64,000 bases of DNA from Juglans regia. Taxonomy: Eukaryota; Streptophyta; Magnoliopsida; Fagales; Juglandaceae. A program made the translations under genes and the position numbers. Location: NCBI RefSeq assembly GCF_001411555.2, contig NC_049916.1, positions 7,219,889-7,283,888 of the forward strand. Reading direction: 5' to 3'. Shown in pieces: positions 1-11,043 of the stretch. The notes under the pieces are model-generated. The model was not told the origin of the DNA and ran no database searches. It was given only the letters and a program-made list of their open reading frames with translations. Every line of letters begins with the position of its first letter. The stretch's first letter is position 1.

Positions 1-757
1 ATATATAAGTAAGAAGTGAAAGGCTGGAGAAGGCTCAACAAAATAAGCCAAACAAAGGAATAGCCTACCTGGGCGAAAAGGAGTTGCAACAGCTAGCTCA
101 CACGCTTGGTGGTAGCGGCACGAGCCTCGTCCAGGGTCGAGGCTGGGGCCTGCGTCCCCTCTGCCCCAGAGGAAGATGAGGGGCCAACGACTGTTAGCTG
201 CCAAGAAAAATCCAAAAGGGATCCCCAGGTTTCGCTGCATGGCCCAAGCACCACGAGAGATATAGCTTCAGAGTCATCATCGTCACTTAGATCTATGTGA
301 AGATCTATAAAAATGGGAGGGTCTTGGAAATCTGGACCCCAATCGGTCCCGCTCGGCCCATTAGACGAAGGGGGGAACAACCCCCACGACTAGAGAGGCA
401 GGTCTAGTGCCCTCCTCCGAGCTTCAACTTACAGTAGGAGGAGTTTCAGGTCTCAGCCCTTCTTCTTCTCCACCATCTCCATCTCCTTTTTCTTCATCTT
501 CTTTTGCCTCTTCGTGGAAGGTGAATTATGCCCCCATCCCTTCTTGGCTTGTGGCTTTGTAGGGGCTTAGCTCAGCCTCCCACGACCTGGGCCCCGAGAC
601 CGTCTCGTTTTCATCGCCCTCAGCATCTCCATGGCTTTTGTCCTGGGAAGGAGTATGCTCTACGTCTCGGGGCTCGGCCTCCGAGCTAGCTTGGGGGACC
701 TCGCAGACCATCTCCTTCTAAAGTGTATCCTCGAAAGAAGTGAAAGGCTCGAACGAG

Positions 758-2193
758 CTAGACCCGCGAGGCAAGGGGTGCGCTAGAGAGTAAAAAAATG
801 CCACCTGATGGTCGCAAGCGTCCAATTCTTCTGCGGAAAGAAGTAAGGTCCGAAAAAGATTCAGCAAGAGCTGGTTGAGAGCACGCCGGAGTAGAGGGCT
901 CGGCAGCAGAGCCTAAACCACAAGGAAATGACGTTGTGCTCCCCCATAATGAAGGAACCGAAATCTCCGCACGTGCGAACTCCTGGTCGCGAGGCATGAG
1001 GGATCGACTTCCTGGCTCCCCGGCGCGACCACCGGAAATAGAAGAATCCCCAGCCTCACCACTTTGCGGGGGAGGATCGTGGTGAACATTTGGTCGTTTT
1101 GCCCGATGACTGGAAGAACTCCAGGAGCTCTTCCTGGTCTGAGGAGAGGATCGGGCCAGGGAAGGAGGGATACCACCCAAGAAATTTCTCTCAATAGCAT
1201 ACGAGCGATCGGGCGTAGACAAGTAATTGCGGATATTCTTGTTTGAGAGGACCAGATTGGTTTGCGACTCGTCAGGATGGGCCTGCACCCAAGTTATTAC
1301 CAACTCCAACTGAGCCTCTTCCCTCCGATTGAGGGTAAGTTCTAGGCTCTTCGCAAAAAGGGGGAATCCCCAACACGCCTGAATAGGATACTCCTTCTCA
1401 GCAGCCTCCCCCTCGGGGTACTCCCAATCTGAGCCCGACATGAAGAAAAAATTGTTGGACCACCCATTTTTGCTTGAGTAGAGATGCTCGAGCGAGGCAA
1501 TCTTCCACCCTAAGACCGGGCTTGGAAACTACAGATTCTACTCGGCTGATAGTTAAGGCGGTATACATACAAGAATTCATGAGCTATCAGATTCGGGTAT
1601 TCTTCAGGGGTCTTGTTGAGTATCATCCGGAAGATGATGCAGCTAGATATCAGGAGCCACCACACATTAGGATGGAACTACGTCGGGGCCAACCCGAGAT
1701 AATTTAGAACCTCGCGAAACAGAAGACAAAACGGGAGGCAGAGACCATTGGTGAACATTAACTGGAAAAGAGCCACCCTCGTCGCCGTGCCGTCAAGATT
1801 CATTGCATGCTCACCACTCCGAGGAATCTCCAGAACAAAGGATGGATGAATCATGTACTTAGAGAGGAATGCCCTGAGGTCGTCGCCGGAGATGGAGGAA
1901 ACCCAACGTTTCCCCTCGAAATACAGAGGAATAAGATCGACTTTGGGTGCTATGACAGTGGTAGGAAGTGACAGGAAAAGCGCGACGACTTGGAACACGA
2001 TGGCTGGAGTAAGAAATAGAATGGAGCGACTAAGACACACATAACAGTTGAAGGAAGAAATAGAGGAAGAAGAAGGAGATGAGCACTTTATATAGGAGAG
2101 GAAGGCTAGAAGGAGCGCGGGAAATGAAGCAGTACTGATGCCCATGACACCAACAAACACAACGTGGCAATAGCGGCCGAAACAACGGCACAC
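758..2193 (-). pseudogene. Antisense gypsy-type transposon N-terminal-like gene (PF04195-like), broken
   Basis: On the minus strand the translation contains LIPLYFEGKRWVSSISG, then LCLPFCLLFREVLNYLGLAP, then HPNVWWLLISSCIIFRMIL, then SGSDWEYPEGEAAEKEYP. This order resembles the plant family called putative gypsy-type transposon (PF04195). A TAG follows LGLAP near 1696, and the frame changes around 1510-1540 between the central part and the SGSDWEYPEG part, so the gene is not functional. After the conserved part comes a Ser/Pro/Arg-rich low-complexity tail toward 758. Acidic Ser-rich coding-like sequence on the same strand at 93-711 may be the rest of the tail. The protein's function is unknown; the family is confined to plant transposable elements. 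The true start is uncertain. Confidence 0.5.
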
Positions 2194-2430
2194 ATGGCAG
2201 CTGTCTTGTCAGAAGAGTCGGCGGCATAGACCAATGAGGTCGTAGGACGTGAAGAAAGACAACCGACACGTCCAATCAATCGTTGGGAGACGGGACGATT
2301 GTAGGAAATGAGGATAAGCTTTCATTCATTGAACGGGCAAGTGGCCTCGAGAAGTCGAATCAGCAGGAACCAAACGAGTGACCTAAACTTGAAGAGACAG
2401 AAGCCAAATGGGCAACCCCATAATAAAAAG

Positions 2431-3153
2431 TGTTATGAATTCCCACCACATGCCTGTGATAGGAATTTGCGGGATACTGTGAGGGAGTGACCCATCCCAG
2501 AAGGGCCCAGGCCCAAGGAGGTCAAGCTACGAAACCCCAGGCCCAAAGATGAAACCCAGTTGTGGGTTGTGAGCCCTGGCCAGAGGACCACATGCCGAGC
2601 TCGTAATCGCAAACCAACTCGGGAAGGCATTTCGACAAGAGCTCGGATACGCCAAGGAGTGCGTCTCAAGATTTGGCAACCTATCGAGCCCTACCGTATG
2701 ACACCATGCCCTACTGTACGTGGATGGCTGGACGTGCCCAATCGTGGTCTCGTCAGACTCTAGGCATGTTGCATTCAATGCATGTGTCAGAAGGCCCGGC
2801 ACACAACAACGTGCCCCAGAGCGTGTAGGATGGCTCGGCCATGACCTGACACCCAGTCCTGGCAGAAAGGTGATAGTAGGTCTAACCTAGCCCTGACACG
2901 TGACGATCTCCCTCGATAGTGAAACCCGAATCAAGTATAAATAGCAGCCATCCCTTCTACAGGGAGGCTCTCTGGCAACCCTTTACTATTCTCTCTTATC
3001 TTTTGAGCTTTACTTGTCCCAAGAGGATTATTCACTGACTTTGGCATCGGAGTGACCCTGAACGTCCCCGAAGCCTCTTCTCTTTATTAGTTGTAGGTGG
3101 AGTGGAGCTTGAATATCATGGTACTGCTTGGGCTGTGAAACACGACAACAACA
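2431..3153 (+). repeat. Candidate 3' LTR of the Tat-like element
   Basis: The block begins with TGTTATG after an A-rich run (AATAAAAAG) and ends near CACGACAACAACA. It contains a good TATA box at 2936-2944, with an R/U5-like region downstream carrying CTGACTTTGGCATCGGAGTG. No primer-binding motif follows it, as expected for a 3' LTR. The partner LTR lies outside the window, so neither end can be checked by pairing. Confidence 0.4.
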
Positions 3154-3289
3154 AGCTCCATGAAGAACTCAAGGACTACTACATATGAGTGCCAATGTTG
3201 ATGATTATTAGCTAAAAGTCATGACGAATAACCAAAGTTTGTCTATTGCATCAGCTGCAAAAAGGAGACTTTTAATTACATCAACATGG

Positions 3290-3625
3290 GTAAGGGCTTG
3301 TTTGGGAATATATTTCATTTTATCTTTTCTTATCAGTTTTTTTTTTCCAAATATCACTCAATATAAAACATTTTTCAATTTAAAATGTTTAACTTTTTCA
3401 TCTAATCATTACATAATCATTACAATTTTTTCAAATTTTCAACCAACACAGAAAAAATAACTCAAAAATTTCAAATTTCAAAAGAAAAATAATATTTTAA
3501 CTTTTCCTATCTCATTTCTCAAAATCAAATAAAACATCATACCTCAAACAATTTAACTACTATTCACAAACTATTTCACTATTATTCACAGATTTCACAT
3601 CACATCTCATTCCCCAATTAAAAAA
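3290..3625. mobile_element. MITE-like AT-rich copy
   Basis: Starts with TAAGGGCTTGTTTGGGAATA and ends with CATCTCATTCCCCAATTA, which gives partly inverted ends (GGGAAT...ATTCCC) beside TAA/TTA. The interior is AT-rich with TTTTTCAAATTT-type blocks shared with other copies in the window. No coding potential. The Tourist-like assignment is inferred from the TTA-type flanks and GTTTGG ends. Confidence 0.35.
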
Positions 3626-3984
3626 TAAAAAATAAACTTAAACCAATACCTCCTCCCTTGTGAACCTTTATTACAAGACAAGTCTTGAACAAAGAGGAGT
3701 GCTATATATATAAGAATAATGCTACTATGTCCCTCCATTTTGTCCCTTTATTTTGACCGCTTACGTATTTAATTTTTTTATTTACATTTTTTTCTTTTAC
3801 TTGCTGGGCGTAACTGTTAATGTATTGGTATTTTTTTTTAAAATGTTTTAAAAATGTTTACAAATGTAAAAAAATATATGAATAAGAAAAATTAAAAAAG
3901 TGAATTTGGCCTGGGGGCACCCTAGTAGCACTATATATAAAATGATCTTATAAAAGTAGATTTACAAATTAATGTAGCTCGATG

Positions 3985-4372
3985 TATTGGCTGTGTTTGG
4001 TTGTTGAACTGATTTGAACTTATCTTAACTCATCTCAACCCGATTATTAATGGGACCTACTACTTTTTTGTTTGATTGGAAAATTTACCTCAACTTATCT
4101 CAAATCAATCATTGATGGAACTCACTACTTTTTCAACTTCTCATAAAAAAGTTAAACTCATCTCAACCTATTTACAGATCAACTCATATTATCTAATATC
4201 ACTTCAACATCCAAATGCAAAAAAAGAATTAAACTCTTCTCAACCTAGTTCATACATTTAAACACATATCTCAACCTATTTACATTCAAATACAAATACA
4301 TCTCATTGAGATCCACAAAATATTATTATTTATAGATCAACATAGATAATCTCAACATCTTAATGCAACCTT
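3985..4372. mobile_element. MITE-like copy with GTTTGGTTGTTGA end
   Basis: Left end GGCTGTGTTTGGTTGTTGAA and right end ATCTTAATGCAACC (followed by TTA) are weakly inverted. The interior repeats CTCAACTTATCTCAA and CATCTCAACC motifs typical of the MITE-like copies elsewhere in the window. The two ends have diverged, so the exact borders are soft. Confidence 0.35.
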
Positions 4373-5481
4373 AAATCTATTTTATAAGAAAATAAATTTT
4401 ATAATATGACATATCACGTTAACTTTAGACAATTGTCTTAAACAAAATCATGAAAACCATCGCTCAGCTTTGGGCCATGGTTTTCGAGTGCACACATGGC
4501 TCAGCTCGAGGAAAAGATGGAATATCATATCATTTTGGGCCAAAATTAAGAAAATGGATGAGCATCCACAACTGGGGAAATGAGACTTGGGAGCCCAAAT
4601 ACTTTCACGGTTTCACCTTCGTTTGACATGCACTGCCCCCATTAGGCCATTATCATGGACAAAGAAAGGGTTTTGTGGAGAATCAGAAGGGGGCAAGCTG
4701 CATATGCAAGACTCAGCTTTAAAGAAGAGGGACGTTGCATTTATATCATATGGTTCCAATAAACCAACATTAAATCTTGAAATTTGTGAGCCATATTATA
4801 AGAAAATTATTTATTTGACTGGTTATTTTCTGTTAAAATTACTGCAGAAGCGATATTTTTTTAAACGTACACTTCTTACCTTATATAGAAAAGAAAACTT
4901 GACTAATTCAGAAAATTATGTTGAAGAGAAAGGACTTTTCAATCAAGATTGAAGTTAATTATATATATTAGTTTTCCAGTATGATATATAAGAACAACTA
5001 TACTCACATTTATTATCCACAAGTTAATTAATGGCTCGTTCACCAATAATATCTCTAACACCAAAAAAAAGATTTTGAATTCCTCATGATTATTTTTATT
5101 GTTTTTTTTTTTTTTTGTAGAAAAGATTATCTTTATTGTTTTAAATTATGTGATCTTTTTTTGTGTTTTTTTTTTTTAATGTGCTTTACTTATTACTTTA
5201 TTTATTGCTTTCAAGGCAGATCTATCTCTCCATGGCCTAGCTCTTGTTTTTTGAGCAAATGTCCACAATTAATATTATTGAATCATGTTTTATTGAGATG
5301 GGTAATGTTAGTAACAAGTCTTAAATGTAAAATCTTATGCAAGTTTTTTATAAAATTATAGAGCCCACTTTAAAAAAATAAATTTTTAAACTTTTTTACG
5401 GTAAAATATATTTTTTTTATAAAAGATTTATACGAAATCTATGTATTTAAAATTTATATATATTATTTATTTTTGTCCAGA
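4373..5481. other. AT-rich stretch without a recognisable gene
   Basis: Homopolymer T runs (for example at 5099-5116 and 5168-5178) and unremarkable AT-rich sequence. An open frame of about 120 codons near 4587-4952 lacks an ATG at its start, has no recognisable domain and drifts into AT-rich low-complexity sequence. I do not call it a gene. Confidence 0.5.
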
Positions 5482-6189
5482 TTAGAGCATTGGTAGTGAT
5501 TTATGCATCTTCATATGCAAAATTGTCCGTTTTGAAGAATGATTTTGCATATGAAGAACTTGTCCCACATTGAATTATGCATCTTAAAATCAAATAATAA
5601 TATAATATTCATTATTTTATAAATTTTTTTTTTATAATTTTTTTTCCTATAAATCTGGTTTGTGCATTTAGATGGTATGGTCTAATAAATTCAAGTCAAA
5701 TTATACTACGTGAAGGCAAAAAAACTCAATATAACATCCAGCTCAAATAAATCCAACTCCAAGTCCATTAAATTTCATACAAATTCAGAACTTAATATAA
5801 TGTAATTCCATACAAATTCAACTGTCCAAATAAATTACATACAAATTCAACTCCCCAAAATAAATTCCATACACATTCAACTTCCAACCAAAAGAAATTT
5901 CATACACATTTATCTTTAAACCTCATGTATCAAAATCAACTTAATAGAAAATCCACAAAATTGATTTTAATACAATTTGAACTACTTCAAGTTGGACATG
6001 GCAGCTTCATATGTCAACCAGCAGCTCCACAGCAGCCCAGCTCCACAGCACCTCCACAGCAGCCCAGCTCCTTCCCACAGCAGCTCCACAAAAGAATGAT
6101 GCAATTTGGTGCAACCACAGTACAAAAATTATCCAAAATATGTCACCACAATCAAAACAATTACAAAATATCATCGTCAAAACATACTA

Positions 6190-7285
6190 CTATGTACAAG
6201 ATATAGCCTTATTCATTTGTTCCTCAATGATCTCCATTTGAAGATTATGGAAATATTCTTGCTGCAAACCTTTCATGGAATTAATATCCAAGTTCATAAT
6301 TTCCATATAAGTTTTTCTCTTTTTAAGAGCTACCAAGTCAGATCTCTCTCTTTCAGTCTTAATTTCCAACTCAAGTTTTCTCTTCTTAAGAAGTAGTAAC
6401 TCAGATCTTTCATTCTCATACTTCAATTGCGATTCTCTTCTCTCCATCATAGAAGTCCTCCTATCATCTTTCATTTGGTTTAAGACCTCATTAATTACTA
6501 TATTTTGTCTTTCGTTACACTTTCTTTCTTTTTCTCTTACTTTTTCAACCTTCTTGCCCATAGGTCTCTCACAATCGACGGACACATTTTCCATGTCTTC
6601 CCCTAAAGGTATTGAGTTTGGAGTAATACCTGAACTTGTCCCTTTTTTTTTTTTCTTTTTAAGAGGTCCATGTGTGTTTGCCATTTCGGTTGGTGCCTCA
6701 ATAAATTTCAACAATGATCCATGTTAAAGTTAAGTTTTTGGTTCTCTTTGTAGAAGATTTTTGCCTTATCAATCTACAAAATAGTGGAACAAGATACAAC
6801 TAAAAACATTGCAAATACGTAATAATTATAACCACAAAACATAAGAAAAAACATTATACCTTGTCTTGCTTGGTTGCACCGCTTGGATGCATTCATTTAA
6901 CTTGGGCTAAGCTACCACATAATTTATTGACACAATTTTGAATGATTGACCACCGATTGGTCAAGGAGGGTATAGACCGGTCTTGACAATTAGGTTTTTT
7001 AAATGTGTGATAGTAGTCATAAATTCTACTCCACATTTGTGTAGATGATTGATCAGTCCCCCGTATGGAGTCCATACTAATGTTAAGCCAAACTGAAATG
7101 AGGAGAATATCTTCCTCTATAGTAAATGACACACCCAGTTGGAATTTTTGTTTCCTTTTTTCCCGTTGGGGTTGTGTCGCTTGGATATCAACACTTGCAC
7201 TGCCCATAGGGGGGTTGTTAATATGATCTTCACCACTTTCCAACAGCGTGGTGAAGAAGGGATCCTCATCAATTAAACAGTTCAT
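6190..7285 (-). pseudogene. PIF/Harbinger ORF1: Myb/SANT-like with NAM-associated C-terminus, broken
   Basis: Two exons on the minus strand. Exon 1 (7285-6860) encodes a SANT/Myb-like domain (FTIEEDILLISVWLNISMDS, then WSRIYDYYHTFKK and LTNRWSIIQNCVNKLCG). A GT at 6859-6858 and an AG at 6775-6774 bound an 86-bp intron. Exon 2 continues with IDKAKIFYKENQ and a Lys/Glu/Arg-rich coiled-coil NAM-associated C-terminus ending at 6190. Three lesions are visible: an in-frame TGA at 6895-6893, another TGA at 6710-6708 where this family usually has Trp, and a frame change in the oligo-A tract on the coding strand (about 6646-6662). In this superfamily ORF1 proteins assist the DDE transposase. This copy cannot make a full-length product. 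Confidence 0.75.
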
Positions 7286-8324
7286 CCTTCAACAAAATAT
7301 TGAAGGATAAAATGTTACTAAAACTACCTCAATAGACGAAGTATGTATGCAACATGGAAAAAACAAAATACATGGAAAAAACTATATATGTATGTAGTGC
7401 ACATGGGAAAAAAAAAATCTGTCTAAAGGCATACATACCTGCTGACTTAATGGTTTGATAAATATACAATCCAAATCAAGAAAAAGGGCAAAGACATAGG
7501 CACTGTTTTAAGCAAAATCAATCTTTTAAGCAAAACCACAAGTCTACAAGTGAATATGTATTTCAAACCCACAAGTCTACAAGCAAAACTACATGTCTAC
7601 AACCATAATAATGCATTTCAGTTTTTGAGATTTTGAAAATAAACCCAGTATAATGCATTTCTATTGAAAATGAGGCAGATTACCAACCACATGTCTACAA
7701 CCAAAATAATGCATTTCTATTGAAAATGAGATAGATTTTCATGAGCTAACTTAATCTTTGGGCAGATACAAGATAAAAAAGAGACCTAACTATTCACGAG
7801 CTTGAGATTACCAAACTGAGATTAAAAAAAAGACCTAAGATAAAAAAGACAGATTACCAAACTGTCATGTTGAATCTGTCAATAATTAGAGAATGGCACG
7901 AGTGCCGTGTTGAATCTGTCATGTTTGAACTCAACCTCGTATTATACAGAGTAGTTTTCTTCATTTTGGCAATAAAATGGTAGAGAACATAAGCAAATCA
8001 TACCAGTGTAGGGGAAATCACAGCATATATAACACTTGCAAACATAAACAAATCATACCAATCATACCAATCTCGGTTGAATATAAGGAAAAATCACACA
8101 AAAAACCCAAAAAAAAAAATTCTAATCAGGGGAAATCACACATTCCATGAGGGGAAATCACACAAAACAATTTGTGAAATCAAAACAAGTGGCTTGCACG
8201 AAATTACATTTTCTAGGGTTTCCAAACAGCCGAACAAAATGGGGTATTGGGCAAGATAAGAGGTCATCGTTGATGAAGGAACAGTCCCGTGGTGCACTTG
8301 AGCTGAGTTTTGGGCAATGGTGTA

Positions 8325-8590
8325 GCAGAGCAGAGAGAAGAGAGAGGAAGGGGGAAGACAGTGCAGCAGAAATGGGTTTGTCGAAGAGAAGAGAGCAAGA
8401 GAGAGCAAGAGATAGACTATTCTTTGGTAAATCTGGCTTGTCGAAGAGAAGAGAGCAGAGAGAGCAAGAGAGAAGAAGGAATCATACCAATCGTAGAGGG
8501 GAATGGGTCTGTCGAAGAGAAGAGAGCGAGAGAGAGGATGGAGAGCGAGAGAGAGGATGGAGGGTGACTTTTCGCGCGAGAGAGATGAGC
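8325..8590. repeat. Purine-rich GAGAGA low-complexity block
   Basis: The plus strand is almost all purine, with repeated AGAGAAGAGAGCAAGAGAG units. The segment TGTCGAAGAGAAGAGAGC recurs at about 8378, 8438 and 8510, so this is a degenerate tandem array rather than a simple GA run. It lies inside the right half of the Harbinger element. The open frames across it are repetitive artefacts. Confidence 0.7.
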
Positions 8591-8799
8591 TGTTCGGATA
8601 GAGAGAGAAAAAATATTATTTTTAATGTTTGAAGACTAAAACAGTGCTTCTTCAAATTTGAAGAATCACTGTTTATAATTATGGATAAAAATGAAGATGG
8701 ATACACCAATGTGGACGATTTTATAGATATATTCTTCAAATTTAACAATAAAGATGAAGATAAAGAAGCCACTGCCAGTGCTCTTAGGTATGATCAGTT

Positions 8800-9320
8800 T
8801 TTTACAAAGTCTTTTTTTTTTTTTAACAAACAACCCAGCAACGCTTGCTACTTTTTCTCTCTACCCAGGCGAAAAAAAACCTCTCTGCCATTGCCAGGAT
8901 TCCAACCCATTTATTGGGAGAACGGTTCCAAACCCCCCCCCCCCCCCCAAATCAACTTTAGTAGCCTAAGTTCCGTTTCTGTTTTGTCTATTTTTTCTGG
9001 TTTTTGTCTTTGTTTTTCTCCACATAGACGAAACAAGCTGATCTATTACTTTCCGGCATTCTCCAACCAGCAAGCGTCACCTTTTATGCATCCCCAGTCG
9101 CCGATCTTCCAGTTTGCAGAAGATTTCTGCTGTTTTGTTTGACGCATTTGACGCATGCACGACCTATGCCGTGCGCTTCATCTACACACCACCATGTCCT
9201 GGAGTTGCTTATGTCGACACTCGCGGCCCCCCAACATCAGAAGGCTTATATCCTTCAGATCTGACCCTCCATTCCATTCTAATAGCGGCGCGTGACCTGC
9301 ACGTGCCGTCATAAACTGTG
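8800..9320 (+). repeat. Dispersed repeat, copy 1 (related to 60.43-60.78 kb)
   Basis: A C-richer island with ordered similarity to 60430-60775. Both share TTTTGTTT.GTTTTTC, then GAAAC..GATCTA(T/C)TA, then ACACACCACCA with a following (T/C)CNGGA, then a GGCGCGTG...CACGTGCC end. It begins beside a T run and includes a 16-C homopolymer (8933-8948). It starts just outside the Harbinger right end. A small open frame (about 9114-9314) spans it, but no domain is recognisable. It could be a transposon untranslated region or retroposed transcript sequence. Confidence 0.4.
8933..8948 (+). repeat. Homopolymer C tract (16 bp)
   Basis: An uninterrupted run of 16 C, unusual in this AT-rich background. The length may be unstable or a sequencing artefact. 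Confidence 0.85.
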
Positions 9321-10603
9321 TTGGTCCTTTGTCGGCGACTCATCTTTGTTTTAGGCTGCTATCTTATGTTCCTGCTTTCTTGAACCGAGGATTTAGTGAA
9401 AGTGGATGTAACAGTTTCTTCCAACCAGTTCAAACCAACAAAATGCAGTACAACCTCCTTTACTGAAGCTTTTAGTCGTAGTAGTATAGTTTGTTTTACT
9501 AGATTATACAAAAATCGTTTCAAGTGGCGTTTCCTAGTGAGATATAGGTGTGAACCATTTATTTGGCTCCAAAACTCTTTATTTTTCTTTTTTTGTGATA
9601 TATCTTTTGGTTTTGAAATTCTTGTAGGAGACTTTCATTCCACTGAAATTTGTATCCTATTTAGTTTATTTATAAAATGCTAAATTTACTTGGAAAAAAA
9701 AAATAATAATGCCAGAAAGGAGGGGGGTCCCTACATATTTACTGTTACAAGCTCTCTCATTATGACAAGGAGTAGGAGACACCAGTTGGTGCTTTTGGAA
9801 GTCAAACTCGATTCAAGTAAGGACAGGCTGAGACACTGAAACGGAAGCACAAAAGTGAGAAGGGAGGGGGTGGCAATTCAGTCATGATCATCAGAGAAAA
9901 CAAATGCAATTGAAACGATGAAATAATGATAGCAAATCTCTGAAGCCAAAAGAGAAATAAATATATCAATCGATACAGATAAGTTTTAATGAAAAAAAAT
10001 AAAATTACTATTAAAAATTAAAATTTTTAATTAATTTATTTTTTTCAAAATAAAAATGCTGAACTTATCTATAAAAAAAATTATGATTTTGCAATATTTA
10101 ACATATTATACACTACAACAAGAAAAATAAATATTTATAACTGATTATTTATGATGATAATGACTATTTCAAATAAAAATAGATCAATTTTAATAGAAAA
10201 TAATTATTTTTATTAGAAATAACTCATCATAAATAAATAATTTTTTTTTTTAATTATATGAAGGGTATATATCCAAGTTTGTTTGCCAAACCATTTAATT
10301 TTGAATATAATCCCGGAGACAACGGCTATTATGACCGGACAGTCGCACCCTCTCCAAGCCAAGATGGCAGAAAGAGTTTAACAAAATAATAATAAAAAAA
10401 AGGTGACAAATTGGTATGATATGCGAGTAAAAGGTACAAACTCCGAAGATTCAGAAGTGAAATGAGAAATATTAGAAGGTTCCAGGAATCAAGTGTGAAG
10501 CTAATGTGACTAGACCCACAAGATAAGGAAGCACGAAATAACTCTCGTCTCTCCTGCATAGTCTCAGAATCATCGAAACCCACATCTATTTACACTCACC
10601 CTA
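9321..10603. other. Intergenic, AT-rich, no gene seen
   Basis: Poly-A/T-rich sequence upstream of the CLE gene. The only structure I see is a CACTA-like terminus at 10111. Open frames here are short and without recognisable domains. Confidence 0.5.
10111..10245 (+). mobile_element. CACTA-type terminus or small fold-back remnant
   Basis: Begins CACTACAACAAGAAAAATAA, a good En/Spm-type terminus. The following sequence has internally inverted TTATTTATGATGA and TCATCATAAATAA blocks. No matching right terminus is seen, so this is probably a truncated or miniature derivative. Confidence 0.3.
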
Positions 10604-10613
10604 CCATATATAC
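10604..10613 (+). promoter_or_regulatory. Candidate TATA box of the CLE gene
   Basis: CATATATACT lies 122-131 bp upstream of the first ATG, followed by a C/T-rich leader (CTCGTCCTGCTTCTTCC). Spacing suits a plant core promoter with a leader of roughly 100 nt. Inferred by position and composition. Confidence 0.45.
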
Positions 10614-10734
10614 TCTGTTCGTGGATAAACATCTCGTCCTGCTTCTTCCTTGTTAATTCTTATGGTCCTCCTTTGGCTGGTCTGAATAATTAAGGAGCAG
10701 TACTATTTGCTTTTAGTCGTTATCACTATAGTTA

Positions 10735-11043
10735 ATGCAAATGATTGTTCGTTCCGAAGGTCCCAGATCATCAGCAAGATCAGTGCCGAGGCAAGCTGGA
10801 GCTACTACTGCGATTTTTCTCTTGTGGATAGTCTTAATTTTCACGCAGATAAGTTGGCATTTTGCTGCTCATGATGGCAGCGAGCGGTTCTTTAGGTCTC
10901 CGGTGCCGCGGAAAGAACGTTTTTCCGAGACACCGTTGTTTCATGCACCTTCGAAGGTTTCGGCCACGAATGGCGAGCCGGACACGCTATATGAAGACGA
11001 CAAGAGAATAATTCACACGGGTCCAAATCCTCTTCACAACTAG
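10735..11043 (+). CDS. CLE signalling peptide precursor
   Basis: A single-exon 102-residue protein, typical of CLAVATA3/ESR-related (CLE) prepropeptides. After a basic N-terminus comes a hydrophobic signal/anchor segment (about residues 23-44, IFLLWIVLIF), then a variable hydrophilic region. The extreme C-terminal dodecapeptide RIIHTGPNPLHN (residues 91-102, 11005-11040) is preceded by DDK and followed directly by TAG. In known CLEs the 12-mer is released outside the cell and binds LRR receptor kinases of the CLV1/BAM/PXY type to control meristem or vascular cell fate. G6, P7, N8, P9, L10, H11 and N12 match the CLE9-13-type consensus, but position 4 is His where most CLEs have Pro/Hyp. ATGs occur at 10735 and 10741; the first is used here, and the choice does not affect the peptide. 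A TATA-like site lies upstream. The exact CLE orthologue cannot be named. Confidence 0.85.
   Translation: MQMIVRSEGPRSSARSVPRQAGATTAIFLLWIVLIFTQISWHFAAHDGSERFFRSPVPRKERFSETPLFHAPSKVSATNGEPDTLYEDDKRIIHTGPNPLHN

Larger units (their letters stand above)
1..3153 (+). mobile_element. 3' part of a decayed Tat-like Ty3 LTR element
   Basis: The window opens inside an old LTR element whose left part lies outside. An extra gene runs antisense (758-2193), followed by a candidate 3' LTR (2431-3153). The LTR assignment rests on a TATAAATAG box at 2936-2944 and on a downstream block with the pattern CTGACTT..GCATCGGAGTG. The same kind of block occurs in the repeats at 55.1 and 58.0 kb. Antisense extra genes are known from the Tat lineage of plant Ty3 elements; the lineage here is inferred. 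No polymerase domain is visible. Boundaries are approximate. Confidence 0.45.
5485..8783 (-). mobile_element. PIF/Harbinger DNA transposon, ORF1-only, non-autonomous
   Basis: The left end GAGCATTGGTAGTG and the inverse of the right end GAGCACTGGCAGTG match at 12 of 14 positions. Both ends are flanked by the same 3-bp TTA duplication (5482-5484 and 8784-8786), the hallmark of PIF/Harbinger insertions. The element is 3299 bp. It carries a broken Myb/NAM-associated ORF1 on the minus strand (6190-7285), but I see no DDE transposase on either strand, so mobility would depend on a helper. Near the right end lies a long purine-rich block (8325-8590). Confidence 0.8.

Noticed and set aside
4587..4952. 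121-codon open frame
   Set aside because: No ATG at the start, no recognisable domain, and the 3' half is AT-driven low complexity.
5925..6241. Q/P/S-rich plus-strand open frame (QQPSSTAPPQQPSS)
   Set aside because: Short CAGCTCCACAGCAGC repeat next to the reverse-strand Myb-like gene; overlaps it and has no family.
8147..8632. Open frame rich in R, E and S on the plus strand
   Set aside because: Caused by the GAGAGA purine array inside the Harbinger element; no domain.
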